Shown here piece by piece: positions 8,978 to 16,922 of a stretch of 64,000 bases of DNA. The notes beneath the pieces were generated by a model, which was given only the letters and a program-made list of their open reading frames with translations, did not search any database and was not told the origin of the DNA. Source of the DNA: Alphaproteobacteria bacterium (GTDB lineage Bacteria; Pseudomonadota; Alphaproteobacteria; UBA11136). Made by a program: the position numbers and the translations under genes. Numbering within the stretch: the first letter of the stretch is position 1; every line of letters begins with the position of its first letter. Location: NCBI GenBank assembly GCA_016776635.1, contig JADHSZ010000006.1:1-64000 (forward strand), in the 5' to 3' direction.

Positions 8978-8990
8978 CGGCGAGTAAAAA

Positions 8991-10184
8991 ATGGCGGTTG
9001 TGGATGCCGGACCGGGTGGCGATGTGATAGATACGGAAGTCCCCGGGGACGGTCCCTATAGAGTGATGGTGGTGGATGATTCGGCTGTGGTTCGTGGCCT
9101 GATCGCCCGCACACTCGAATCCGACCCTCAGATTGAAATTGTTTCCTCCGTGGGCAACGGCCAGCTCGCGGTGGACTCGATCCTGCGCCATGGCGTGGAA
9201 ATCGTGGTTCTCGATATCGAGATGCCGGTTATGGACGGGCTTACCGCCCTGCCGCTGTTGCTCGAGAAAAAGCCCGATATCCGGGTTATCATGGCTTCGA
9301 CCCTGACCCTGCGCAATGCCGATATCAGCATGAGGGCGCTGGAGCTGGGCGCCATGGACTATGTCCCCAAGCCGTCCACCGCCCAGGGCTTGACCTCCGG
9401 GGAAGACTTCAAAAGCGCGCTTTCAAACAAGGTCAAGGTACATGGCGCGGCCCTGCGGCGCAGCCTCGGCACTACCCTGCCCATAGAAGAAATTGAAGAG
9501 GAAGAAAAGGCCGAAGCGGCGGGCGAACCGCCGACACTTTCCTCGGCGCCGGCCGTTTACGCCGAGGCCGAGGTTGCGCTGCGCGATATTCCCGCTGGGT
9601 TCGCCCCGGAAGTTCTTGCCATCGGCAGCTCCACCGGCGGCCCCCAGGCCCTTTTCAAGATGATGGCGTATATCCCGGCTTCTTTCACCCTGCCTATCCT
9701 CATCACCCAGCATATGCCGGCCACCTTTACCACTATCCTCGCCGAGCACCTGACCAAGACATCAGGGCGTACCTGCGCCGAGGCCATCGATGGTGAAAGA
9801 ATCGTCAGCGGCAGGGTCTACGTGGCGCCCGGCGACTATCACATGACCGTGACCAAGGATGCCGAGGGTATGGTTCTTCGCCTTAACCAGAATCCTCCGG
9901 AAAACTTCTGCCGCCCCGCGGTTGATCCCATGTTCCGAAGCGTTTCCGAATGTTACGGAAGCAAGGTTCTGGCGCTTATCCTGACCGGGATGGGGGCCGA
10001 CGGCAGCAAGGGCGGGGAGATGATCGCGGACGGCGGAGGCGTGGTGGTGGCCCAGGACGAAGCCACCAGCGTGGTTTGGGGGATGCCCGGTGCGGCCGCC
10101 ACGGGCGGCATCTGTTCCGTTGTTCTGCCTATTTCCAAGATGGCGGACTATGTCTCGAAAACGGCCACAAGGACGGCGGCATGA
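8991..10184 (+). CDS. cheB: chemoreceptor methylesterase/deamidase CheB
   Basis: 397 residues. An N-terminal receiver domain with Asp75 (VVLDIEMPVMDG) is followed by an acidic linker (IEEIEEEEKAEA) and a methylesterase domain. The catalytic Ser-His-Asp elements are visible as IGSSTGGPQ, ITQHMP and LTGMGADGSKG. It demethylates and deamidates receptors when phosphorylated by CheA, giving adaptation against CheR. It overlaps cheR by ATGA. The start has a 20-residue extension before the receiver fold; an internal start is possible but no better one is seen. Confidence 0.95.
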   Translation: MAVVDAGPGGDVIDTEVPGDGPYRVMVVDDSAVVRGLIARTLESDPQIEIVSSVGNGQLAVDSILRHGVEIVVLDIEMPVMDGLTALPLLLEKKPDIRVIMASTLTLRNADISMRALELGAMDYVPKPSTAQGLTSGEDFKSALSNKVKVHGAALRRSLGTTLPIEEIEEEEKAEAAGEPPTLSSAPAVYAEAEVALRDIPAGFAPEVLAIGSSTGGPQALFKMMAYIPASFTLPILITQHMPATFTTILAEHLTKTSGRTCAEAIDGERIVSGRVYVAPGDYHMTVTKDAEGMVLRLNQNPPENFCRPAVDPMFRSVSECYGSKVLALILTGMGADGSKGGEMIADGGGVVVAQDEATSVVWGMPGAAATGGICSVVLPISKMADYVSKTATRTAA

Positions 10185-11026
10185 AGCCCGAGGATTTCAC
10201 ATATCTCAGCAACATGCTGAAGGACCGGTCCGGCCTCGTCCTCACCGAAGAAAAGTCGTATCTGGTAGAAAGCCGCCTCATGCCCGTGGCCCGCAAGCAC
10301 AGCATGAAGGGTCTGGACGACCTCATCCTCGAGCTTAAGGGGGGGCAGAGCCCAAATCTGCTTGAGGAAGTCACCGAGGCCATGACCACCAACGAGTCAT
10401 TCTTCTTCCGTGACATCAAGCCCTTCGACCAGTTCCGCGACATTGTCCTGCCCCATCTTCTGGAAACCAGGGAGGACAAGAAATTCTTCCGTATCTGGAG
10501 CGCGGCCTGTTCCAGCGGCCAGGAACCCTATTCCCTGGCCATGATTATGCGCGAGTTGGGGGACAAGCTTTCCGGTTGGCGCTATGAAATTATGGCCACC
10601 GATCTTTCCACGGAAATGCTGGAAAAAGCCAAGTCTGGCATCTATTCACAGTTCGAGGTACAGCGCGGTTTGCCGATCCAGCTGTTGATGAAATATTTCA
10701 CCCAGGACGGCGACAAATGGCGTATCGACCCCTCATTGGGCACCGATATCACGTACCGGGAATTCAATCTTCTGGGATCGCCCACGGGGTTGGGACAATT
10801 CGACGTAGTTTTCTGCCGTAACGTCCTGATCTATTTTGACCAGGACACCAAGGGCGAGGTGCTGGATCGTATTTCTTCACAGATGTCCGATGACGGGGCG
10901 TTGTATCTCGGCGGCGCCGAGACCGTTCTCGGTGTATCCGATAAGTTCAAGCCGGTGCCGGGCCAGCGCGGTCTTTACAGCCTCGACCCTGATGCTTACA
11001 GCGGCGCCGAACAGGCTGCATCCTGA
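10181..11026 (+). CDS. cheR: chemoreceptor methyltransferase CheR
   Basis: 281 residues. It begins at the ATG overlapping the cheB stop. An N-terminal all-alpha domain (MKPEDFTYLSNMLKDRSGL, ending in TTNESFFFRD) is followed by an S-adenosylmethionine-binding domain (WSAACSSGQEPYSLAM, FCRNVLIYF). It methylates receptor glutamates during adaptation. It closes the chemotaxis operon, and its stop codon runs into the shared terminator hairpin. Confidence 0.95.
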   Translation: MKPEDFTYLSNMLKDRSGLVLTEEKSYLVESRLMPVARKHSMKGLDDLILELKGGQSPNLLEEVTEAMTTNESFFFRDIKPFDQFRDIVLPHLLETREDKKFFRIWSAACSSGQEPYSLAMIMRELGDKLSGWRYEIMATDLSTEMLEKAKSGIYSQFEVQRGLPIQLLMKYFTQDGDKWRIDPSLGTDITYREFNLLGSPTGLGQFDVVFCRNVLIYFDQDTKGEVLDRISSQMSDDGALYLGGAETVLGVSDKFKPVPGQRGLYSLDPDAYSGAEQAAS

Positions 11027-11053
11027 AAAAAAGCGCCTTTAGGCGCTTTTTTT
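11026..11053. terminator. bidirectional terminator shared by cheR and ctrA
   Basis: Perfect hairpin: A7-GCGCC (11026-11037), loop TTTA, GGCGC-T7 (11042-11053). It has a T-run in both directions. The cheR stop ends at 11026 and the ctrA stop codon lies in the loop (11039-11041), so the right arm also encodes the last four residues of CtrA. Confidence 0.9.
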
Positions 11054-11752
11054 CTGCGATTCCTGGTCCGCTTCCTCGTCGGGGTCGCGCAACACATAGC
11101 CCCGCCCCCAGACGGTCTCGATATAATTAACGCCATCGGTGGCCTGGGACAGTTTCTTGCGCAGCTTGCAAACGAAGACATCGATGATTTTCAGTTCCGG
11201 CTCGTCCATACCGCCATAGAGATGGTTGAGAAACATCTCTTTGGTCAGGGTCGTGCCCTTACGCAGGGAAAGCAGCTCGAGAATACCGTATTCCTTTCCC
11301 GTCAGGTGGATGGAGCGGCCGTTAACCTCCACCGTGCGGGCATTGAGGTTGATCGTCAGCATGCCGGTCTTGATGACCGATTCGGGATGCCCGTGCGAAC
11401 GCCGTATGATGGCGTGAATGCGGGCGATCAGTTCCTCTCTGTCGAAGGGTTTGGTGAGATAGTCATCGGCGCCGAAACCCAGGCCCTTGACCTTGTTGTC
11501 GGGCTCGCTCAGGCCTGAGAGGATGAGAATGGTGGTGGAGACCTTGGACGCCCTGAGCCGGCGCAGAACCTCGTAGCCGTCCATGTCGGGCAGCATCAGG
11601 TCGAGAATGATGATGTCATAGTCGTAGAGTTTCCCGATCTCAAGGCCGTCTTCGCCGAGATCAGTGGAATCCACAACGAACCCCTCCGGCTTCAGCATCA
11701 GCTCAATGCTTTTGGAGACGCTCTTGTCATCTTCAACCAGAAGTACGCGCAT
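11039..11752 (-). CDS. ctrA: cell-cycle/flagellar response regulator CtrA
   Basis: 237 residues, an OmpR-family regulator: receiver domain 1-120 with acidic pair at 8-9, phospho-acceptor Asp51 ([11 protein letters not shown]) and TKPFDREEL, then a winged-helix domain with [24 protein letters not shown] and [14 protein letters not shown]. These are CtrA-specific. It binds TTAA-N7-TTAA sites and is phosphorylated through CckA and ChpT, both encoded here. In non-Caulobacter alphaproteobacteria it mainly controls motility and related genes. CtrA-type sites upstream suggest autoregulation and control of fliI. Confidence 0.96.
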   Translation of the reverse strand: MRVLLVEDDKSVSKSIELMLKPEGFVVDSTDLGEDGLEIGKLYDYDIIILDLMLPDMDGYEVLRRLRASKVSTTILILSGLSEPDNKVKGLGFGADDYLTKPFDREELIARIHAIIRRSHGHPESVIKTGMLTINLNARTVEVNGRSIHLTGKEYGILELLSLRKGTTLTKEMFLNHLYGGMDEPELKIIDVFVCKLRKKLSQATDGVNYIETVWGRGYVLRDPDEEADQESQKKSA

Positions 11753-11784
11753 GGTAGGTTCCCAACAACTTTTCTCTAAAGCTG

Positions 11785-11901
11785 TTAACCATTTGGCTAC
11801 ATTTGACCACAGTAGTAAAGTAGGAAGTTAAGGTTTATTAACCAAGAATAAAGTCTTTCCCCTCATACTTTAGGCGTAATTTTCGACGTATTCTTAACCG
11901 T
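11785..11901. promoter_or_regulatory. CtrA-type sites in the ctrA/fliI divergent region
   Basis: TTAACCAT at 11785-11792, TTAACCAA at 11838-11845 (preceded by TTAA at 11828, spacing 6 rather than 7) and TTAACCGT at 11894-11901. They match the CtrA half-site TTAACCAT or are close to it. Their place between ctrA and fliI suggests CtrA binds here to regulate both directions. Confidence 0.6.
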
Positions 11902-11969
11902 AGCCCCAGGCGCGGGGAGGGTGCGTATGAGAAATTTCCTCGGTGGAAAACCGGCTGACAGGACTGAAT

Positions 11970-13376
11970 ATGGCGCTTTCACTGAATAATCTGGTAACCA
12001 CACTGGACCGTGTTCCCGAATTCCGCCTGTTCGGGCGGGTTACAGCGGTACAGGGGCTTCTTATTGAAGTTGGCGGTGTGGAGCGCACCCTGTCGGTGGG
12101 CGCCCGTTGTCACGTGGTGACAACCACAGAGGAGCGCGTGACCTGTGAGGTGGTCGGTTTTCGTAATGATCGCGCCCTGTTGATGCCGTTTCAGTCGGTG
12201 GACGGAATCGGCCTTGGCTGCCGCGCCGAGGTGGGTGAATCCCATCCTCACGTGAGTCCTTCCGATGACTGGCTGGGCCGCGTCATCAACGCCATGGGCG
12301 AGCCCATTGACGGCGGCCCGCCTCTGCACAAGGGACACCGTAAATACCGTATCCGCACCGCGCCGCCGCCGGCTCATTCCCGCCAGCGGGTCGAGGGCAA
12401 GGTGGATCTGGGCATTCGCGCCCTCAACACCTTCGTCACCTGTTGCAAGGGACAGCGCCTCGGCATTTTTTCCGGCTCCGGCGTGGGCAAATCCATAATG
12501 CTGTCCATGATGGCCCGCAATACCACCATGGACGTTTCCGTCATCGGCCTGATCGGCGAACGGGGACGCGAGGTGCAGGAGTTCATCGAGGACAATCTCG
12601 GCCCCGAAGGGCTGGCGCGCAGCGTGGTGGTGGTGGCCACCTCCGATGAATCGCCGCTGTTGCGTCATCAGGCGGCGCTCATGACCATGACCGTGGCCGA
12701 ATATTTCCGCGACCAGGAGAAGGATGTTCTCTGTCTTATGGACAGTATTACGCGTTTTGCCATGTCGCAGCGTGAAATCGGCCTTTCGGCGGGAGAACCG
12801 CCCACCACCAAGGGCTATCCGCCTACCGTTTTTGCCGAATTGCCGAAATTGCTGGAACGGGCCGGTCCGGGAATCGGCAAGGGCAGCATCACCGGCCTGT
12901 TTACGGTTCTGGTGGAAGGTGACGATCACAGCGAACCGGTCGCCGATGCCCTGCGCGCCATTCTCGACGGGCATATTGTTCTTGAGCGCAGCATCGCCGA
13001 ACGCGGCCGTTACCCGGCGGTGGATATCCTGCGCAGCATTTCGAGAAGTCTCCCCGACTGTAATGCCGATGATGAGAATGCGCTTCTCACCCGGGCCAAG
13101 GAATTGATCTCGGCCTATGAGGACATGGCCGAAATGATCCGTCTCGGCGCCTATCGCCACGGCAGTGATCCCAGAACCGACGAGGCCATCGCCTATTACG
13201 CCATGCTTGACGGTTTCCTGGCCCAGGGGATATGGGAAACCTGTTCCCTGGATGAGGGATACGCCCAGCTTGCGGAGATTCTCAACAGTAATCCCGCCGC
13301 CATGGCGGAAGGGGATGCGGTCCCGGAAGCCGCAGGACCGGCGGGCGCCGCGGCTCAGGCGGGTAGCGCTGAATGA
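11970..13376 (+). CDS. fliI: flagellar export ATPase FliI
   Basis: 468 residues from the ATG at 11970, chosen over the GTG at 11943 because AGGA lies at proper spacing before it. F1-beta-like ATPase: N-terminal barrel ~1-95, Walker A GSGVGKS near residue 170, Walker B VLCLMDSITR near 252, and the export-ATPase signature GEPPTTKGYPPTVFAELP. It powers unfolding and delivery of flagellar export substrates at the base of the type III apparatus. The C-terminus has an extra Ala/Gly-rich tail of about 30 residues. It overlaps fliJ by ATGA. Confidence 0.96.
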   Translation: MALSLNNLVTTLDRVPEFRLFGRVTAVQGLLIEVGGVERTLSVGARCHVVTTTEERVTCEVVGFRNDRALLMPFQSVDGIGLGCRAEVGESHPHVSPSDDWLGRVINAMGEPIDGGPPLHKGHRKYRIRTAPPPAHSRQRVEGKVDLGIRALNTFVTCCKGQRLGIFSGSGVGKSIMLSMMARNTTMDVSVIGLIGERGREVQEFIEDNLGPEGLARSVVVVATSDESPLLRHQAALMTMTVAEYFRDQEKDVLCLMDSITRFAMSQREIGLSAGEPPTTKGYPPTVFAELPKLLERAGPGIGKGSITGLFTVLVEGDDHSEPVADALRAILDGHIVLERSIAERGRYPAVDILRSISRSLPDCNADDENALLTRAKELISAYEDMAEMIRLGAYRHGSDPRTDEAIAYYAMLDGFLAQGIWETCSLDEGYAQLAEILNSNPAAMAEGDAVPEAAGPAGAAAQAGSAE

Positions 13377-13795
13377 AGGGGCTGTTAAACCTGATCCGTG
13401 TTCACCGCTGGCGGCTGGATGAAAAGCGCCGTGAGCTTGTGGAACTGGAACTTCTGGCCGAAGACCTGGTCAATCAGGGACGGCAGCTGGAAATAAATCT
13501 CAAGGACGAACAGGCCCTGGCCAGGACCGATGTGGAAAGCGGGTTTACCTATGGTGGATACGCCCGGTCGGTTATCGAGCGCAGGGAAAAACTCGCCGAT
13601 TCCCTGGACCAGATTGGCGAGAGGATATCCACGGCCAATGATGAAGTGCAGGAGTTGTTCCGGGAGGTGAAGAGTTACGAGATTCTCCAGGAGACCAGCG
13701 AGCGCAAGGCCGAGGAAAAGGAAGCCAGGATGGAGCAGGAAACGCTCGACGAACTGGGCGGCGAGGTCTTCAGGCGCCGCCGCAAGGCGGTGTAA
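13373..13795 (+). CDS. fliJ: flagellar export protein FliJ
   Basis: 140 residues, almost entirely charged coiled coil, with FliJ-like beginnings (LIRVHRWRLDEKRREL) and the family's internal arrangement of two long antiparallel helices. FliJ is the central stalk of the FliI-FliH ATPase and escorts chaperones. The assignment rests on its position directly after fliI, its size and its coiled coil; sequence motifs are weak in this family. Confidence 0.88.
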   Translation: MKGLLNLIRVHRWRLDEKRRELVELELLAEDLVNQGRQLEINLKDEQALARTDVESGFTYGGYARSVIERREKLADSLDQIGERISTANDEVQELFREVKSYEILQETSERKAEEKEARMEQETLDELGGEVFRRRRKAV

Positions 13796-13824
13796 GACGC
13801 GTTCTACCCCCTTGGGGGTACGTT

Positions 13825-13848
13825 ACCCCCCCAAAGGGGGGTGTTTTT
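13825..13848 (+). terminator. fliJ terminator
   Basis: C6-AAA-G6 hairpin (13827-13841) followed by TGTTTTT. A second C5/G5 inverted repeat lies just upstream at 13807-13818. It fits a rho-independent stop for fliI-fliJ. Confidence 0.65.
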
Positions 13849-13856
13849 CCAGGATT

Positions 13857-14282
13857 TTAATAGCGGCGGAGTCCGTCGAGAAGGGGCCGGTTGTCCCATT
13901 GCGGCTGGCGGTCCTCAACGGTGATGCTGTGACCGGCGAGGGCACTGCCGGAGTTGGCGTCGGTGGTGACGGTAATCCGGGTCCAGCGGGCCACCAGCTC
14001 GTTATTCACGTCATCCTGTATGGCCACGGCAATATCTTCCGGCGAAGGCCAGGCGCGTCCCCCCAGCGCCCGCGTATAGTCGAGAAACGACTCCGCGTCG
14101 AGAATCTGTTTGTCGGGGACATAGCGCAGCAGAACGTTTCCCGACCATCCATCGGGGGGACTGTCGACCCGGCTTTCCAGGGTCACTACATAATCCGTAG
14201 TCACCCCGGGATTGGGGGAGACGGACAGAAGCTCCCGGCGTTTAAGCGGATCGTAGATAAGGGCGCTGCTGTTGTCTGTCAT
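13857..14282 (-). CDS. QueF-like T-fold protein lacking the catalytic cysteine (function unknown)
   Basis: 141 residues. The middle resembles the QueF (preQ0 reductase) T-fold: TDYVVTLES, then VLLRYVPDKQ, then AESFLDYTRALGG, then PEDIAVAIQDDV and ARWTRITVTT. In QueF the segment between the first two pieces carries the substrate-linking cysteine (CPKTGQPDF); here it is SPPDGWSG with no cysteine, and the whole protein contains none. Reductase activity is therefore unlikely. It lies 40 bases downstream of the FliK-like gene on the same strand, inside flagellar genes, which hints at a recruited structural role. The QueF relation is my reading of pattern similarity and needs a profile search. Confidence 0.5.
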   Translation of the reverse strand: MTDNSSALIYDPLKRRELLSVSPNPGVTTDYVVTLESRVDSPPDGWSGNVLLRYVPDKQILDAESFLDYTRALGGRAWPSPEDIAVAIQDDVNNELVARWTRITVTTDANSGSALAGHSITVEDRQPQWDNRPLLDGLRRY

Positions 14283-14322
14283 TATGGTTTGTTCCCTGGA
14301 GTCTTATGGCGCGGGGGATGTC

Positions 14323-15648
14323 TTATACGGTGACGCCCAGCGTGCTTTCGGCCGATGTGACGGAGGTTTCATCAACCGGGATGGAGACGAAGTCGCGCGT
14401 CACCTGAAAATTTACCAGCCCCGTATATCCGGTTATTTCAAGAGAATTGGTGAAAATCGTGTTGATGTCCCCGTGCATGGCATGGGGAAGCGCTTGGTGG
14501 CTGCGAATGATCAGCTCGAAGACTTGGGGTTTGACGAGGCCGTCGAACTGGAGCTGGCCCAGCTTGCTCAGTTCAATATCAAGCAGAAACCGGGTGTAAC
14601 TCTCCTGATCTTCCTCTTCTTCATCCTGTTTGCGGTGCTTTTTGGTGAAAAGACGGACCATGTTGAGCAGTTTACCGTCGAAAACCGGGATCATATAACT
14701 GCGCCATTCACTGGAACCGGGCTCACCGGCCAGCTTCGAGAGTTGGGCGAAGTCCTCGCCGAGACGGTTGAGAAGATCGCGTCTTCCCGCGCCTTCCAGG
14801 GTATTGATTGTCACCAGCCCCATCCATTTCTGGAGTTCGCCGCCGCGCAGGGCGGCGAGAAGAAAGAGCATGCTGGTGGTGAATTCCATCCCCGGGCGCG
14901 GCAGCACGGTGTTTATGAACTGTTGTCCGGCGGCGGCGTCAATTTGCGCCAGCGCGGCCATGGCCTCCCTCAGCGCCGGCCAGTCACGTAGACCTGAGAA
15001 CAGGGGAGAGTGCAGGAGGGCGCCGGTGGACGCACCCGCCGCCGCTGGTCTCGCCCCGGTCCCCAGAATTTCCAGGGCCACCAGGCTGTTGCGGGGCAGG
15101 GGGGCCTTTTCGGCCAGGAGAAGCAGCCCCAGCGGAGTCTGTATATAGGGCTGGCCGGCGTTGTTGGTGCCGGTGACGGTTCCCGCCACCAGGGGCGTTC
15201 CCGCCGGGCGCGATTGCGCCATGTTCTGTAACAGAACCGCGGGGTCGCTCTTGGGGGCCGCATCCACGGTAATCAGACGCAGGCTGATCTGGCTTCCGCG
15301 CTCGGTGGTGGCGGTGGCGCTTTGCGTTCCGCTCTCAGGCGTTGCCGCCGGGGTGGCTGGGGTCTGGACCGGTGTCTGTGTGCTACCTGCGGCGCTTGCT
15401 CCGGCGGGCGTTCCCGCGGCCGCGGAGAGGGTGGCGGCCAGCGATGGCGGCAGGGTGCCGGTGACGGCGCCGGTCAACGGACCAAGGGCGTTGGGTGGTG
15501 TGCTGCTGATGACCGATGCGGTGAGAATACTGCCGCTGGTAACCACCGAGGGAGCCCTGGCCGCGCCTGGAGTTCCGGCTGTCGCGGCGTTTCCGCCAGG
15601 AGCACCTGTGGCACCGGCGGCGCCCGGTGTCGCCGCCGCCACCGCCAT
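14323..15648 (-). CDS. FliK-like protein (putative flagellar hook-length control relative)
   Basis: About 441 residues from the first plausible ATG at 15648. The N-terminal ~190 residues are Ala/Gly/Pro/Thr-rich and unstructured. The C-terminal half is folded (TSMLFLLAALRGGELQKWMG, then FLLDIELSKLGQLQFDGLV, ELIIRSHQALP and TGYTGLVNFQVTRDF). This layout and the LG-(x)-(L/F) beta pattern near the end resemble FliK C-terminal domains, which switch export specificity. The start coincides with the 5' break of the fliH remnant on the other strand, so the true N-terminus may have been lost or replaced. The frame stays open upstream to 16311, but only as antisense of the fliH remnant. Confidence 0.6.
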   Translation of the reverse strand: MAVAAATPGAAGATGAPGGNAATAGTPGAARAPSVVTSGSILTASVISSTPPNALGPLTGAVTGTLPPSLAATLSAAAGTPAGASAAGSTQTPVQTPATPAATPESGTQSATATTERGSQISLRLITVDAAPKSDPAVLLQNMAQSRPAGTPLVAGTVTGTNNAGQPYIQTPLGLLLLAEKAPLPRNSLVALEILGTGARPAAAGASTGALLHSPLFSGLRDWPALREAMAALAQIDAAAGQQFINTVLPRPGMEFTTSMLFLLAALRGGELQKWMGLVTINTLEGAGRRDLLNRLGEDFAQLSKLAGEPGSSEWRSYMIPVFDGKLLNMVRLFTKKHRKQDEEEEDQESYTRFLLDIELSKLGQLQFDGLVKPQVFELIIRSHQALPHAMHGDINTIFTNSLEITGYTGLVNFQVTRDFVSIPVDETSVTSAESTLGVTV

Positions 15649-16264
15649 CACCCGGAAGATACTCCCCGGTCTGGCCCGCATACATGCCCTGGACGAGGTG
15701 TCCCACATCATTGTTTCCTGTCTCGACCATATTCTCGACGAGCCGCGCATCGTGGTCCGCGTCAACGAACAGATGCTCCTGCCCCTGCGCGACCGCGTGG
15801 ACGACATCGCCACCCAGGCCGGATACAACGGGAGAATCACCCTGCTGGCCGGCGAAGGCATTGAACTCGGTGACTGCCGGGTGGAATGGTCCGACGGGTT
15901 TGCCGACCGCGACGAAGCCGATATCTGGAAAGAAATTGACAAAATCATCGACGCCTTCCTGCGGGGTGAGGATGACGACGACAGCGGCGATGGCGCCACA
16001 CCCGCGGATGACGCCGGGAATACGGCCCCGGAAATGGCCCCGGAAACAATCCAGGACGCAATGCCCGAAGCCCAGAATGAAGCACAGGAACAAGGCGACG
16101 ACCCCGCGTCAGGCGAAGACGTGGGGAATGGAGATGATGCGAACTCATCGACGGTGGCAGCCGCAGAGCCAGTGCCACCGCCCTCACCGGCCACTCCGCC
16201 GGATGAAGTAACAGAAGACGAAACCGACGTTGCAAGCGGCAACGAACAGCCATTGGGAGACTGA
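15646..16264 (+). pseudogene. fliH: fliH remnant (C-terminal part only)
   Basis: The frame from about 15646 reads AITRKILPGLARIHALDEV, LDEPRIVVRVNEQML, GYNGRITLLAG and LGDCRVEWSDGFADRD. These are the conserved C-terminal blocks of alphaproteobacterial FliH, the FliI regulator, followed by a long acidic Pro/Glu tail. The coiled-coil N-terminal half normally preceding this (about 100 residues) is absent. Upstream the sequence switches abruptly to the antisense FliK-like gene, and no credible start codon or ribosome-binding site is visible. A full copy may exist elsewhere in the genome. Confidence 0.75.
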
Positions 16265-16265
16265 T

Positions 16266-16922
16266 ATGTCCGATACCACGGAAACCACCGAAGAAGCGGC
16301 GGCCGAAACACCGGAGGCCCCGCCCACAGAAGAAGCGTCCGCGGAAGCGCCGCCGGAAAACGGAGATGCCGCCGCGCCCGCGGATGATGACCAGAAGCTG
16401 GAACTGGCGGAACTCGAGGAAGAGACGCCGTCGGAGGCAGCCGCTGAAGATGCTCCCGACCCTGGCGGTGACATGGTCGATATGGCTGCGGCCATGGACC
16501 TGGATGAACCCCGCGACCCGGTCAAGGAACTGGACGACCATGCCGAGCCCGTCACCTTCGTCAATCTGCAATACGGCGACATTTCTGCCGACCGCGCGGC
16601 ATTTAAGGAAAATACCGGCGTGGACATGATCCATGACGAGACCATCGAAGCGCTCAAAGACATGGACGGATTCGCCGCTCAGATATCGGCCATGGATTTG
16701 GTAGTCTCCATCGGCAATTCCACGGTGGAAATCGCGGGTGCCTTGGGAGTTCCGGTGTGGACGCTGGTTCAGTTTGAGCCCAAATGGGTATGGATGCTGG
16801 AACGCGGACACAGCCCCTGGTATCCCTCCATGCACCTTTATCGCCAGAGCGCACATGGCGACTGGGAGAGCATTATGGATCGCATGGCCGGGGATTTACG
16901 GAAAATGGCGGAACCCTCATGA
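16266..16922 (+). CDS. chimeric ORF: FliN-like N-terminus joined to a TPR-glycosyltransferase C-terminus
   Basis: 218 residues, starting one base after the fliH remnant. Residues 1-~95 are an acidic Ala/Glu-rich leader ending DMAAAMDLDEPRD and KELDDHAE, resembling the N-terminal extension of alphaproteobacterial FliN, which normally follows fliH. At about nucleotide 16550 the sequence becomes VTFVNLQYGDISADRAAF and continues as the last ~125 residues of the neighbouring TPR-glycosyltransferase paralogs (IGNSTVEIAGALGVPVW, SPWYPSMHLYRQS). The FliN switch domain is missing, as are the TPRs and the first Rossmann half of the transferase. Probably non-functional in both roles, though the frame is intact and overlaps the next gene by ATGA. 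The FliN origin of the leader is inference. Confidence 0.65.
   Translation: MSDTTETTEEAAAETPEAPPTEEASAEAPPENGDAAAPADDDQKLELAELEEETPSEAAAEDAPDPGGDMVDMAAAMDLDEPRDPVKELDDHAEPVTFVNLQYGDISADRAAFKENTGVDMIHDETIEALKDMDGFAAQISAMDLVVSIGNSTVEIAGALGVPVWTLVQFEPKWVWMLERGHSPWYPSMHLYRQSAHGDWESIMDRMAGDLRKMAEPS

Noticed and set aside
15161..15645. Upstream extension of the fliH frame on the plus strand
   Set aside because: It is antisense of the FliK-like gene and gives only low-complexity Val/Ala/Pro sequence; no FliH N-terminal coiled coil is present.
15649..16311. Upstream extension of the FliK-like frame on the minus strand
   Set aside because: Antisense to the conserved fliH remnant; Ser/Ala-rich without structure.
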